Part shown: positions 28,528 to 37,027 of the stretch, piece after piece
Layout: every line of letters starts with the position of its first letter
How positions within the stretch are numbered: the first letter of the stretch is position 1
The notes under the pieces: model-generated
What the model was told of the DNA's origin: nothing
The model's database searches: none
Seen by the model: the letters and a program-made list of their open reading frames with translations, nothing else
Position numbers and translations under genes: made by a program
From: Pseudomonas frederiksbergensis
GTDB lineage: Bacteria > Pseudomonadota > Gammaproteobacteria > Pseudomonadales > Pseudomonadaceae
Length of the DNA: 64,000 nucleotides
Reading direction: 5' to 3'
NCBI RefSeq assembly: GCF_000802155.2
Contig: NZ_JQGJ02000004.1
Span: 62,001 to 126,000 of the forward strand

Positions 28528-28836
28528 ATGAACGCACCCAGCCCCCTTGTACGTCTTGCGCCGATCACGGCGAACCTTATCCAACGCAATCCGAAAATTC
28601 TCCTGGGTGGTACCCACCAGCCAACGCTGCTGCGTTACCTTGACGGCTGGCCGCGTCGCAGCCACGGACCGGCAGCCTTCCTGATCCAGTTTGTCGAAGA
28701 CGGTGAATCCCTGGCGCGCTTCGCCAATGACAGTTTCGACCTGGCGGTGATCCAGTCGCCGAATGCCGCCGACGCACCCGAAATGATCCGGCAACTGACC
28801 CGCGTGGCCCGGCAAGGGCTGATCACACGCCGTTGA
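28528..28836 (+). CDS. Short hypothetical protein, possible remnant
   Basis: This 102-residue frame starts at the ATG at 28528. The end (FDLAVIQSPNAADAPEMIRQLTRVARQGLI) resembles the last strand and helix of a class I SAM-dependent methyltransferase, but a SAM-binding glycine motif is missing. In frame upstream of the ATG, 28441-28476 encodes KQGFEIPLKRWF, close to the C-terminal signature of asparagine synthetases. The gene may therefore be a chimeric relic. I do not recognise a function. Confidence 0.4.
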   Translation: MNAPSPLVRLAPITANLIQRNPKILLGGTHQPTLLRYLDGWPRRSHGPAAFLIQFVEDGESLARFANDSFDLAVIQSPNAADAPEMIRQLTRVARQGLITRR

Positions 28837-28842
28837 GCGCGA

Positions 28843-29691
28843 TCAGCCTTTGGTCATGGCGCGAAACTGGTTGGCGTGCATGCAATTAAGCACGATGTTG
28901 CTGCGGGTCGACCAGTCGGTATTGATGATGTGAAAGCCTTGGATGTAGCTGTCGCCGTCTCGGGACTCGAACCAGAGATTCACTTTGTCACTGAAATCGT
29001 CAGGGACGAAAAGGCCGGTATATTTGGCACACTGGATGGAGCGAAGAGTGTATTGAGATTTGGGACGGCTGCTGGCTTCGTCCATGAATATCTTTAATTC
29101 CGAAGTGCTTATATAGTTCTTGCCAGTCCATTGTTGTTCCACTCCGGGCCAGTACCCATCGCCGGCACGCCTGTTGTATGAGATAACGACGTTTCTTCCC
29201 GGGTAGTATTGCCTTAACTCTAGAAGAGTCAGGTGGCGTTGTGAGTAGGGAATAAGTCGATGGCCGATCATTTCATCGATTAAATCGTGGAGTTCTTGGT
29301 GTGATTCGTCGGTGAAATCCTTGAACTGGTGAAAGTTCAGGATTATTACTTCGTTCTCTCGGCCCGATACTGCATAAAATTCATTGAGCACGCCAAGGAC
29401 ATCACCCGCAACGGTGCGCCCTGAAGACGTAAGGTGGTAGAGCTGAAAGCGGCGTGGGTGACCGACGGGCTGGCTCGAAAATAGTTCGACACGCAAGTCG
29501 AGTACCCGGAACCCTTGATTGATCTGGTCGCGGATAGGTACGTCCTGGGTAATTTCGTTTGGCATCATCATTTTTGGGGCTTCTCTATCGGCGCCCGAAT
29601 CATGCGTGCCAGGCAAGATCAATTCATCGATGCGAAGTTTGTATATGCCAGGTGTATTGTTCATCCAACGGTCGCGAAAGTTTCCGTCCAT
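28843..29691 (-). CDS. PI-PLC-like phosphodiesterase
   Basis: The 282-residue protein has the X-domain pattern of bacterial phosphatidylinositol-specific phospholipase C: His30 in LPGTHDSGA, FRVLDLRVE (61-69), His86 in QLYHLTSSG, and IILNFHQFKDF. These are the expected general acid/base histidines for cleaving a phosphodiester next to an inositol-type hydroxyl. There is no signal peptide, which is unusual for this normally secreted family; it might leave by another route. The sequence is AT-richer than its neighbours. It is convergent with the short frame at 28528. The substrate is unknown. Confidence 0.8.
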   Translation of the reverse strand: MDGNFRDRWMNNTPGIYKLRIDELILPGTHDSGADREAPKMMMPNEITQDVPIRDQINQGFRVLDLRVELFSSQPVGHPRRFQLYHLTSSGRTVAGDVLGVLNEFYAVSGRENEVIILNFHQFKDFTDESHQELHDLIDEMIGHRLIPYSQRHLTLLELRQYYPGRNVVISYNRRAGDGYWPGVEQQWTGKNYISTSELKIFMDEASSRPKSQYTLRSIQCAKYTGLFVPDDFSDKVNLWFESRDGDSYIQGFHIINTDWSTRSNIVLNCMHANQFRAMTKG

Positions 29692-29835
29692 GTTATTCGT
29701 CCTTGAATAGATAATTGTTAAAAGTTTGCGCTAGGCGCACTTTTAATTTCCTTCAAGGGTCGGCGGAGGTCAAGTCAAGAGCTCGTTGAACTTGTGCGGC
29801 GATGTTTCGTTGTACCCAAGTAACAGGGGGCTTGA

Positions 29836-30333
29836 TTATAAATAATCTATGCGGGTTATATAAATAAGCTGCTCTCCAGCAGGTGTTTGGACGCGCGCTT
29901 CGGCATCCAGCGCCTTGCCAATCAATGCCCGTGCAAGCGGTGAATCGATACTGATCAGGTGCTGCTTCAAATCCAGCTCATCGGGCCCAACGATGCGATA
30001 GCGGGATTCTCTGCCATCTTCATCTTCCACAGTTACCCAAGCACCAAAATAGACCTTGTTCGGGTCGCTGGGTTTTTCACTGACGACCTTTAGCGCTTCG
30101 AGGCGCTTGGTGAGGAAGCGCACGCGGCTGTCGATTTCCCGCAGCATTTTTTTGCCGTAGGTGTATTCGGCATTCTCCGAACGATCGCCTTGGGCCGCCG
30201 CCTCGCTGACCGATTGCGTCACCTGCGGGCGGCGCACATGCCAAAGTTCATGAAGCTCGGCGCGCATCCGCGCCTCACCTTCAGGGGTGATCAGCGCGGT
30301 GCCGGCGGTGCGGGGAGGGCGATAGCGACTCAT
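29836..30333 (-). CDS. greB: GreB transcript cleavage factor
   Basis: The 165-residue protein has an N-terminal coiled coil with the intact acidic tip GDRSENAEYTYGKK (Asp50, Glu53), which coordinates Mg2+ in the RNA polymerase secondary channel, and a C-terminal FKBP-like domain. LREIDSRVRFLTKRLE and YFGAWVTVEDEDG are typical of GreB as opposed to GreA. It rescues backtracked RNA polymerase. It lies downstream of the ABC permease on the same strand, 34 bases away. Confidence 0.95.
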   Translation of the reverse strand: MSRYRPPRTAGTALITPEGEARMRAELHELWHVRRPQVTQSVSEAAAQGDRSENAEYTYGKKMLREIDSRVRFLTKRLEALKVVSEKPSDPNKVYFGAWVTVEDEDGRESRYRIVGPDELDLKQHLISIDSPLARALIGKALDAEARVQTPAGEQLIYITRIDYL

Positions 30334-30367
30334 GGCAACTTCTTGTGATAGCGAAGCCGGCAGTCTA

Positions 30368-32875
30368 TCAACCCTCGCGCAACACTGTCAGCGGGCTGGC
30401 ATTGAGCGCTCGGCGGGTGCCGAATACGCCCGCTGCACCGATCAGCAACGCGCCGACCAATGGCAGAACCAACAGCCACGGATGCGGGTGCCAGGGCAGG
30501 TCGAAGGCGTACCGATAAAGCACCAGGCTCACCAGTTCCGAGCCCAGGGCGGCCAGCAAGCCGCTGACCGCACCCAGCAACCCGAACTCGATGCGCCGGG
30601 CCTTGGTCAGCAGGGGGCGCCCGGCGCCGAGGGCACGTAGCAATGCGCCTTGGCGAATCCTTTCGTCGAGGGTGGCCTGCAAGCCTGAGAACAGCACGGC
30701 CATGCCCGCCGCGAGTACGAACAGCAATACATATTCCACGGCCAGCGTGACTTGGGCGAGGATGCTGCGCAGTTGTTCGAGCAACGCTTCCACCTGCAGG
30801 ATAGTCACGGCGGGAAATGCCCGGGACAAGTCGACAATCTGTCGGTCGTGACCGGGTGCCAGATAGAAGCTGGTGAGGTACGTGGCCGGAAGATCCTTCA
30901 AGGTGCCGGGTTGGAAAATCATGAAGAAGTTTGGCTGGAAATTGTCCCAGTTGATTTCCCGCAGGCTGGTGACTTTAGCCTCCCGGTTGAGACCCCCAAC
31001 ATTGAACACCAGGCGGTCGCCGAGCTTGATCTGGAGATTTTCGGCAACCTTGCCTTCCACCGACACCCCCGGGATGTCGTCCGGTGACTGTTGCGGCCAC
31101 CAGTTCCCGGCGGTGACCACATTGCCCGCAGGCAGGTCCGCCGCCCAGGTCAGACTCAAGTCACGCTGCAGCGCGCGGTCGCCCGCCGAGTCCTTGGTGA
31201 CGAATTCCTTGGCCGGTTCGCCGTTGATGCTGATAAGCCGCCCCGGTACCACGGGGTACAACGGGGCCGACTGCGCCGAGAGCTCCATCAGTTTGTCGGC
31301 AAATGCCTGCCGGTCGTTTGGCAGGATATTCAGGGCGAAATAGTTCGGGGCGTTTTTTGGCAACTGGTTCTGCCACGTGTCCAATAACTCGCCGCGCAGC
31401 AACGCGATCAACGCCATGGACAACAGGATCAAGCCGAATGCCAGGGCTTGGCCGGCAGCTGCCAGGGGATGGCGCAGCAATTGGCCGAGCCCCAGGCGCC
31501 AGGGCAACGAGGCGCGGGCCAGCATCCGGCGCAGGCTCTGCAACACCAATAGCAGCAGGCCGCCGAGCACCAGCGCGGCAATCACGCCGCCACCCAGCAG
31601 GGCAAACGTAAGCACCAGGTCCAGGCTCAGGCGCCACATGATCAGCCCGAGCGCACCCAATGCGGCGCCGTAGACCACCCAGGTACTGGAGGGGATCGGC
31701 AGCATGTCCCGGCGCAGCACGCGCAACGGCGGAACCCGGCCCAGCGCGGCCAGCGGCGGCAGGGCGAACCCCGCCAGTGCCACCAGCCCGGTGCCGATCC
31801 CGGCGATGGCCGGCAGCAGGCCGCCCGGCGGTACGGTGGTCGGCAACAGGTCATGCAACAAGGCGAACAGGCCCAACTGGGCAACCCAGCCGAGCAGGGC
31901 GCCGCTGATACTGGCGAGCAGGCCCAGCACCGTCAGTTGCAGGCTGAACAACACCATGGCTTCGCGGCGGGACAAGCCAAGGCAACGCAACAGCGCGCTG
32001 GCGTCGAAGCGCCGGGTGGCGAAGCGATTGGCGGAGAGGGCGACGGCGACGCCGGACAGCAACACCGCCACCAGGCTGGCCATGTTCAGGTAGCGCTCGG
32101 CCTTGCCCAGGGCGCCGCCGATCTGCCGGTTGCCGTCGCGGGCATCCTGCAGGCGCTGGTTGGGTTCCAGGCCAGGCTTGACCAGGTCGCGGTAGGTTTG
32201 CAGTGCGGGGGCCGGGCCTCGCCATAGATCTCGATAGCTGACCCGGCTGCCCGGTTGCACCACGCCAGTGGCGTCCAGGTCCTTGAGATTGATCATGACC
32301 CGCGGGGTGAGGCTGTAGAAGTTGCCGGCGCGATCCGGTTCGTAGGTCAGCACCCGGCTCATGCGAAGGGTCTTGTTGCCGACATCGATGCTGTCGCCGA
32401 TCTTCAGGTCCAGGGCGGTCAACAACCTAGCTTCAACCCAGGCCTCCCCCGGAGCGGGATGTCCGCCCGTTTCTTCCTGTGCAAAGGGCGCGGGGGCGCT
32501 TTTCAGTTCGCCACGCAAGGGGTAGATGTCATCGGCCGCCTTGACGCTGGACAACTGGATACCGTTGTCAGTGGCCACGACACTGGAAAACTCCACCACC
32601 CGGGCATGTTCCAGGCCCAGTTCGGTGCCGCTGCGAATCTGTTCCGGGCGGGCAGGGGAGCTGCCTTCAAGCAGCAGGTCGGCGCCAAGGAACTCGGTGG
32701 CACGCATCATCATTGCGCCGTTGAGCCGGGCACCGAAGTAACCGATGGCGGTACTTGCCGCCACGGCCACCAGCAAGGCGAAGAACAGCACGCGCAGCTC
32801 GCCAGCGCGGGCGTCGCGCAGCAGCTGGCGGATGGCAAGACGGAACAGGCGCAGCAAGGGCAAGCGTGCCATCAA
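30368..32875 (-). CDS. FtsX-type ABC transporter permease (YbbP-like)
   Basis: This 835-residue MacB/FtsX-superfamily permease has an N-terminal span (about 15-40), a large periplasmic part (to about 260), three spans (about 265-400), further spans around 410-500, a second periplasmic part (about 520-700), and terminal spans around 715-830. The size and double FtsX layout match YbbP. With the ATPase gene overlapping its start it forms an ABC unit, probably working on lipids or lipoproteins in the inner membrane, not as a classic importer. The exact substrate is unknown. Confidence 0.88.
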   Translation of the reverse strand: MMARLPLLRLFRLAIRQLLRDARAGELRVLFFALLVAVAASTAIGYFGARLNGAMMMRATEFLGADLLLEGSSPARPEQIRSGTELGLEHARVVEFSSVVATDNGIQLSSVKAADDIYPLRGELKSAPAPFAQEETGGHPAPGEAWVEARLLTALDLKIGDSIDVGNKTLRMSRVLTYEPDRAGNFYSLTPRVMINLKDLDATGVVQPGSRVSYRDLWRGPAPALQTYRDLVKPGLEPNQRLQDARDGNRQIGGALGKAERYLNMASLVAVLLSGVAVALSANRFATRRFDASALLRCLGLSRREAMVLFSLQLTVLGLLASISGALLGWVAQLGLFALLHDLLPTTVPPGGLLPAIAGIGTGLVALAGFALPPLAALGRVPPLRVLRRDMLPIPSSTWVVYGAALGALGLIMWRLSLDLVLTFALLGGGVIAALVLGGLLLLVLQSLRRMLARASLPWRLGLGQLLRHPLAAAGQALAFGLILLSMALIALLRGELLDTWQNQLPKNAPNYFALNILPNDRQAFADKLMELSAQSAPLYPVVPGRLISINGEPAKEFVTKDSAGDRALQRDLSLTWAADLPAGNVVTAGNWWPQQSPDDIPGVSVEGKVAENLQIKLGDRLVFNVGGLNREAKVTSLREINWDNFQPNFFMIFQPGTLKDLPATYLTSFYLAPGHDRQIVDLSRAFPAVTILQVEALLEQLRSILAQVTLAVEYVLLFVLAAGMAVLFSGLQATLDERIRQGALLRALGAGRPLLTKARRIEFGLLGAVSGLLAALGSELVSLVLYRYAFDLPWHPHPWLLVLPLVGALLIGAAGVFGTRRALNASPLTVLREG

Positions 32876-33555
32876 GGCTCCAGGGGCGCGACCATCTGGC
32901 CGGCTTCAAGTCGGATCAGGCGCCGGCAGCGATGGGCCAGGCGTTCGTCATGGGTGACCAGTACCAGGGTCGTGCCGCGTTCCTTGTTCAGTTCGAACAG
33001 GAGATCGCTGATGCGCTCGCCGGTGTGGCTGTCGAGGTTGCCGGTCGGCTCGTCGGCAAACAGCACGTCGGGTTCGGCCGCGAAGGCGCGGGCGATGGCG
33101 ACGCGCTGTTGTTCGCCGCCGGAGAGCTGGCGTGGCGAGTGGGTCAGCCGCTGGCCGAGTCCGACCCGTTGCAGCAGTTGCGTGGCGCGCTCCCGGGCGT
33201 CCTTGCGACCGTCCAGTTCCAGCGGCAGCATGACGTTCTCCAGTGCATTGAGGCTGTCGAGCAGTTGGAAGGACTGGAAGACGAAGCCGACATGCTCGGC
33301 GCGGACCCGCGCGCGCTGGTCCTCGTCCAGTGCGCTGAGGGCCTGGCCGGCGAGGGTCACTTCGCCCTTGCTGGGCAGGTCGAGGCCGGCCAGCAGGCCG
33401 AGCAGAGTCGACTTGCCGGAGCCGGACGCGCCGACGATAGCCAGGCTGTCGCCCTTGTTCAGTTCCAGGCTGAGTTCGTGCAGGATGGTCAGTTCACCTT
33501 CCGCGCTGGGAACCACTTTGCTAAGGTCCGTCGCGGTGAGAATGCTTGAGCCCAT
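32872..33555 (-). CDS. ABC transporter ATP-binding protein (YbbA-like)
   Basis: The 227-residue ATPase of the LolD/MacB/YbbA class has Walker A GASGSGKST (42-50), the Q-loop in FVFQSFQLLD, signature LSGGEQQRVAIARA, Walker B VLFADEPTGNLD and switch histidine in VLVTHDERLA. The start is the ATG at 33555, in the family's usual context MGSSILTATDLSK. Its last codons overlap the permease start, so the two are translationally coupled. It is divergent from tesA; their start codons overlap in CCATGG. Confidence 0.93.
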   Translation of the reverse strand: MGSSILTATDLSKVVPSAEGELTILHELSLELNKGDSLAIVGASGSGKSTLLGLLAGLDLPSKGEVTLAGQALSALDEDQRARVRAEHVGFVFQSFQLLDSLNALENVMLPLELDGRKDARERATQLLQRVGLGQRLTHSPRQLSGGEQQRVAIARAFAAEPDVLFADEPTGNLDSHTGERISDLLFELNKERGTTLVLVTHDERLAHRCRRLIRLEAGQMVAPLEP

Positions 33556-33565
33556 GGAGAATCCG

Positions 33566-34171
33566 ATGCGTGTGTGGTTTTTGAGTGCCGGCCTGGCCTT
33601 GATGTGCATGGTCCAGAACGCAGCGGCGGGTACAGTCCTGATCGTTGGCGATAGTATCAGCGCGGCTTTCGGCCTGGATACCCGGCAAGGGTGGGTGTCG
33701 TTGCTCGAACAACGGCTCAAGGCCGAGGGTTTCGACGATAAAGTGATCAATGCCTCGATCAGTGGTGACACCAGTGCAGGTGGCCTGGCGCGCCTGCCGA
33801 CGCTGCTTGCGGCCCATAAGCCGGAGTTGGTGATCCTGGAGTTGGGAGGCAACGATGGCCTGCGTGGACAGCCGCCAACACAATTGCAACAAAACCTTGC
33901 AGCGATGATCGACAGCTCCCGGGCCAGTGGTGCGAAAGTGCTTTTGCTGGGCATGCAGCTGCCGCCCAATTATGGACGGCGCTACACCGAGGCCTTCGCA
34001 AAGGTCTACAGCACCCTGGCCGATGAGAAACAGGTGCCGCTGGTGCCGTTTTTTCTCAAGGATGTCGGGGGTGTTCCGGGGATGATGCAGGGCGACGGAT
34101 TGCACCCGTCCGTCGCGGCCCAGGGCAAGTTGCTGGAAAATGTCTGGCCGACGCTGAAACCGCTGCTTTGA
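33566..34171 (+). CDS. tesA: TesA, periplasmic GDSL lysophospholipase/thioesterase/arylesterase
   Basis: The 201-residue protein has a signal peptide (1-21) and the SGNH residues: Ser30 in IVGDSISAAFG, Gly in SGDTSAGG, Asn in ELGGNDGLRG, and the Asp/His pair in GDGLHPS. It hydrolyses acyl-CoA, lysophospholipid and aryl esters. The ATG at 33566 has GGAGA 5 bases before it; an in-frame ATG at 33554 overlaps the start codon of the divergent ATPase gene. Pairing with YbbA/YbbP is conserved in gamma-proteobacteria, as in E. coli. Confidence 0.93.
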   Translation: MRVWFLSAGLALMCMVQNAAAGTVLIVGDSISAAFGLDTRQGWVSLLEQRLKAEGFDDKVINASISGDTSAGGLARLPTLLAAHKPELVILELGGNDGLRGQPPTQLQQNLAAMIDSSRASGAKVLLLGMQLPPNYGRRYTEAFAKVYSTLADEKQVPLVPFFLKDVGGVPGMMQGDGLHPSVAAQGKLLENVWPTLKPLL

Positions 34172-34227
34172 CGCTTTTCTACAGGCGGTGTTTCGGCTAA
34201 TGTGGCGCCCCCGATTTGGAGCCCCCG

Positions 34228-34521
34228 ATGCCGCGTCCCGCCTGGTCCCTGTTTGCCTACCAACTGATCGAGCCTGACGAGCAGTTGGATCTGTTCGCCT
34301 GCCAGGAAGTACGCGTGCACTTGGTGACCCGGCAGTTGGAGCTGGGCGGTTCGGCCGACCGGACCTTGTGCGGCAGCCTTTTGCCGGCCCAGCCACGTTG
34401 GTCCGGGGTCGATCGCAAGATTTTCCAGGATCATCGCCTGTGTTCGTTGTGCCGGGCGATCCTGGAGTCCCAGAAGCGTGGCACCTCGCCGATCTGGCCG
34501 GAGTTGCGGTTCGAGTTGTGA
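34228..34521 (+). CDS. Conserved hypothetical protein with a CxxC motif
   Basis: The 97-residue protein beginning MPRPAWSLFAYQLIEPDEQ has no membrane span. Near the C-terminus HRLCSLCRAILESQ contains a CxxC pair and there are single cysteines earlier (FACQEVRVH and RTLCGSL), which may bind a metal. Its place between tesA and the L,D-transpeptidase gene matches the position of a small conserved gene in P. aeruginosa as I recall it. Function unknown. Confidence 0.65.
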   Translation: MPRPAWSLFAYQLIEPDEQLDLFACQEVRVHLVTRQLELGGSADRTLCGSLLPAQPRWSGVDRKIFQDHRLCSLCRAILESQKRGTSPIWPELRFEL

Positions 34522-34678
34522 TGCCTCGAATCGCGGCATGACCCTGTGCGGGCTTCATTTCAATTCCCGGCATGCTGCGCATCGGACACTCCGGCGCCGC
34601 TCTCCCCGAAGTAACGGGCGGCAGTGTACAATCGCCGTTTCAATAGCCCTTTTGTTCGATCTGCGAAGGATTTCCCGG

Positions 34679-35650
34679 ATGTTGCCGCGCTTGCCTGCCG
34701 TCGCCCGCTGCCTGTCTCTTGCCGCCCTGTGTATGGCTGGTCCCGTTGCTGCACTGCAATTGCCCCTGCCGCCGCCAGGTGAAGACATAGTTGGCCAGGT
34801 GCAGGTCATCAAGGCCAAGTACGAAGATACCTTCGCTGACCTGGGCACCACCTATGACCTGGGTTATACCGAAATGGTCGCGGCCAACCCCGGGGTGGAT
34901 CCGTGGTTGCCGGGGGCGGGCACCGAGATCGTCCTGCCGACCCGCTTCATCCTGCCACCGGGTCCGCGCGAAGGCATAGTGATCAACCTCGCCGAATACC
35001 GGCTCTATTACTTCCCCAAGGGCCGGAACGTGGTTTATACGTTCCCGCTGGGGATTGGCCGTGAAGGATGGGGTTCGCCCATCGCCCATACCAGCATTAT
35101 CGCCAAGACACCGAACCCGACCTGGACGCCGCCGGCTTCGATCAAGGCCGAACACGCCGCTGATGGGGACCCGCTGCCGAATGTCGTGCCGGCCGGTCCC
35201 GACAATCCGTTGGGTCCGTTCAAGTTCACCCTCGGTACGCCCGGCTACTTGATTCATGGTTCGAACAAGAAGTTCGGCATTGGCATGCGCACCAGTCATG
35301 GTTGCTTCCGGATGTTCAACAACAACGTACTGGAAATGGCCGGCATGGTCCCGGTGGGCACTTCGGTGCGGATCATCAACGATCCGTACAAGTTGGGCCT
35401 CAGTGGCGGCAAGGTTTATCTGGAAGCCCATACGCCCCTGGACGACAAGGGCAACCCGTCCGTGGTGGACAAGCACACCTCGGTCATCAACGCGATGCTC
35501 AAGCGCGAAGACATCACCAGCAACCTGCGCATGAACTGGGATGTGGTGCGTGACGTGGTGGCTGCAGAAGACGGCTTGCCAGTGGAAATCGCCGTTCCTG
35601 GTGCCTCGGCGTCGATGGTCTCGAGCGCGCCGGTCGACATGCCCCAGTAA
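34679..35650 (+). CDS. L,D-transpeptidase (YkuD family) with LysM-like region
   Basis: The 323-residue exported protein has a signal peptide (1-25), a short LysM-like stretch (about 45-90, YDLGYTEMVAANPGVDPWLP), and a YkuD catalytic domain (about 98-240) with His193 in LIHGSNKKFGIG and catalytic Cys209 in SHGCFR. Members either make 3-3 peptidoglycan cross-links or attach Braun-type lipoprotein. Lying convergent to oprI, it might link OprI to the wall; that is inference. An intrinsic terminator follows. Confidence 0.92.
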   Translation: MLPRLPAVARCLSLAALCMAGPVAALQLPLPPPGEDIVGQVQVIKAKYEDTFADLGTTYDLGYTEMVAANPGVDPWLPGAGTEIVLPTRFILPPGPREGIVINLAEYRLYYFPKGRNVVYTFPLGIGREGWGSPIAHTSIIAKTPNPTWTPPASIKAEHAADGDPLPNVVPAGPDNPLGPFKFTLGTPGYLIHGSNKKFGIGMRTSHGCFRMFNNNVLEMAGMVPVGTSVRIINDPYKLGLSGGKVYLEAHTPLDDKGNPSVVDKHTSVINAMLKREDITSNLRMNWDVVRDVVAAEDGLPVEIAVPGASASMVSSAPVDMPQ

Positions 35651-35665
35651 GAATCTGCTGAAGCG

Positions 35666-35702
35666 ACCCGCCGATGTCTTGTGATGCCGGCGGGTTTTTT
35701 TG
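35666..35702 (+). terminator. Intrinsic terminator of the L,D-transpeptidase gene
   Basis: ACCCGCCG (35666-35673), 14-base loop, CGGCGGGT (35688-35695), then a T-run reaching 35701. Confidence 0.88.
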
Positions 35703-35723
35703 TCCTGCAAAAACCAAGGGCAA

Positions 35724-35753
35724 TAAAAAAGCCGACCCAGTAATGGGTCGGCT
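35724..35753 (-). terminator. Intrinsic terminator of oprI
   Basis: On the minus strand AGCCGACCCA pairs perfectly with TGGGTCGGCT around a four-base loop (35740-35743) and runs into six Ts (35725-35730). It is strong, as expected for a very abundant mRNA. Confidence 0.93.
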
Positions 35754-35775
35754 CGATAACAATCCCGAAGGACTA

Positions 35776-36027
35776 TTACTTGCGGCTAGCTTTTTCCAGC
35801 ATGCGCAGAGCACGCTCGTTAGCTTCGTCAGCAGTCTGTTGTGCTTTTTGAGCAGCAGCCAGAGCTTCATCAGCTTTACGGTAGGCTTCGTCTGCACGAG
35901 CTTGGGCGCGAGCTGCTGCGTCTTCAGTAGCAGTCAGACGTGCTTCGGTTTCTTTCGATGCGCTGCTGCAACCGGTAGCCAGAACTGCGGCCAGGGCCAG
36001 AGCAGAGAATTTCAGAACGTTGTTCAT
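35776..36027 (-). CDS. oprI: OprI, major outer membrane lipoprotein
   Basis: The 83-residue precursor starts [20 protein letters not shown] with lipidated Cys20. It continues as a continuous alanine-rich helix with heptad pattern ([20 protein letters not shown] and following) and ends in Lys83, the residue that can be joined to peptidoglycan in Braun-type lipoproteins. Length and sequence match Pseudomonas OprI. It has its own strong promoter (36148-36176) and terminator. An upstream in-frame ATG at 36042 is not the family start. Confidence 0.97.
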
Positions 36028-36147
36028 CGTGTTCCCCTTCAAGGACTTTCTATTTAATGACTGTCTCCCCAGAGTGAGGAGTTAGCCGGCGTACATACTA
36101 CTCATTACTTGTAGTAAGTAAACTGACGTAGCGCAAGAAGCAAAAAA

Positions 36148-36176
36148 ATTGTAGGCGGTGATTCTTTTTCAAGCAA
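36148..36176 (-). promoter_or_regulatory. Strong sigma70 promoter of oprI
   Basis: Minus strand: TTGCTT (36176-36171), exactly 17 bases, TACAAT (36153-36148), preceded by an A/T-rich UP-like region. It predicts a leader of about 110 bases, which contains a short TACTAC/GTAGTA inverted repeat. Confidence 0.8.
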
Positions 36177-36662
36177 CTTTTCCAGGGGTTGTTTAAAAAA
36201 TACACAGCCTCAGCCTCCCGAATGGAGCGCGCCGGTGAAAAAAAGTTCCGCGGGCGAGCGCAACTCAGGCGCCGACACTAAAGTTGCTGTTTATTGATTC
36301 TCTTAGACTTTTGCTCATTTTTTGCGCAACCGCAGGCATCTTTTTATTGGCCATGGCGGTGACTTTAACATCCGGCGCTCGTCTCAAGACTCAACAACTG
36401 GCGATGTTCAGCTATTGCGCCTTGACCGACTACAGCCTGAAAGTCACGCTCAATCGATAAACCCGTCGGGGTTTATCCCTTCAGTGACCGGCGTGCCTTG
36501 AGCATTTGCGTCATTGGTGCCTACTATTCAGGACGTGCTCGGGTTTGAGCGACTGGTTTTTTGCGCTCGGTGACCAGGTAGGCACGGGGTGGCGTAGATG
36601 TTCCTTCGCCGGAAAAACATCGGTAAGGTAGGGGTCGGCATTCAGACCCGCGAGGAGTAGTG
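36177..36662. other. Intergenic region upstream of oprI and the GNAT gene
   Basis: This stretch of nearly 500 bases has no confident gene. On the plus strand an open stretch ending at 36460 (hydrophobic, then GARLKTQQLAMFSYCALTDY) is followed by a perfect inverted repeat GATAAACCC-GTCG-GGGTTTATC (36456-36477) without a U-run. Possible readings are a decayed small gene or an RNA end. Starts in this frame (ATG 36354, or TTG further up) lack a ribosome site. Confidence 0.35.
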
Positions 36663-36944
36663 ATGAGCGAGGCGGTTACCATCCACCATGACCAGGCTGG
36701 TCATCAGTTCGAGACCACTGTGGACGGTCATCGTGCCTATCTGACCTATATGGACCTGGGCAAGCAGACCCTGGACATCTATCGCACCTTCGTGCCCAAC
36801 GCGCTGCGGGGCAGGGGGATTGCGGCGAAGTTGACCGAAGAAGCGCTGCGGTTTGCTGAAGAAATGGGCTATACGGTGATCCCGTCCTGCTCCTATGTGG
36901 AGCGCTACATGGAGCGTCACCAGCGGCACGCGGCGAAGCTCTGA
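36663..36944 (+). CDS. Small GNAT-type N-acetyltransferase (YjdJ/GTL-like)
   Basis: The 93-residue protein has the short single-domain acetyltransferase pattern: IYRTFVPNALRGRGIAAKLT provides the acetyl-CoA loop (RGRGIA), followed by ALRFAEEMGYTVIPSCSYVE with the family's terminal cysteine region. Similar proteins occur singly in many bacteria and have no fixed substrate. GAGGAG precedes the ATG at 36663. It shares a bidirectional terminator with the convergent DAHP synthase gene. Confidence 0.85.
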   Translation: MSEAVTIHHDQAGHQFETTVDGHRAYLTYMDLGKQTLDIYRTFVPNALRGRGIAAKLTEEALRFAEEMGYTVIPSCSYVERYMERHQRHAAKL

Positions 36945-36965
36945 CCTCCAACGATTGCCAAAAAA

Positions 36966-36997
36966 AACGCCGGACTGAAAAGCCCGGCGTTTTTTAT
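36966..36997. terminator. Bidirectional terminator
   Basis: AACGCCGG (36966-36973), loop, CCGGCGTT (36984-36991) with an A-run before and a T-run after, between the convergent GNAT and DAHP synthase genes. Confidence 0.88.
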
Positions 36998-37027
36998 TGC
37001 CGATTTTTTATCGGTTCAAGCACCCGA

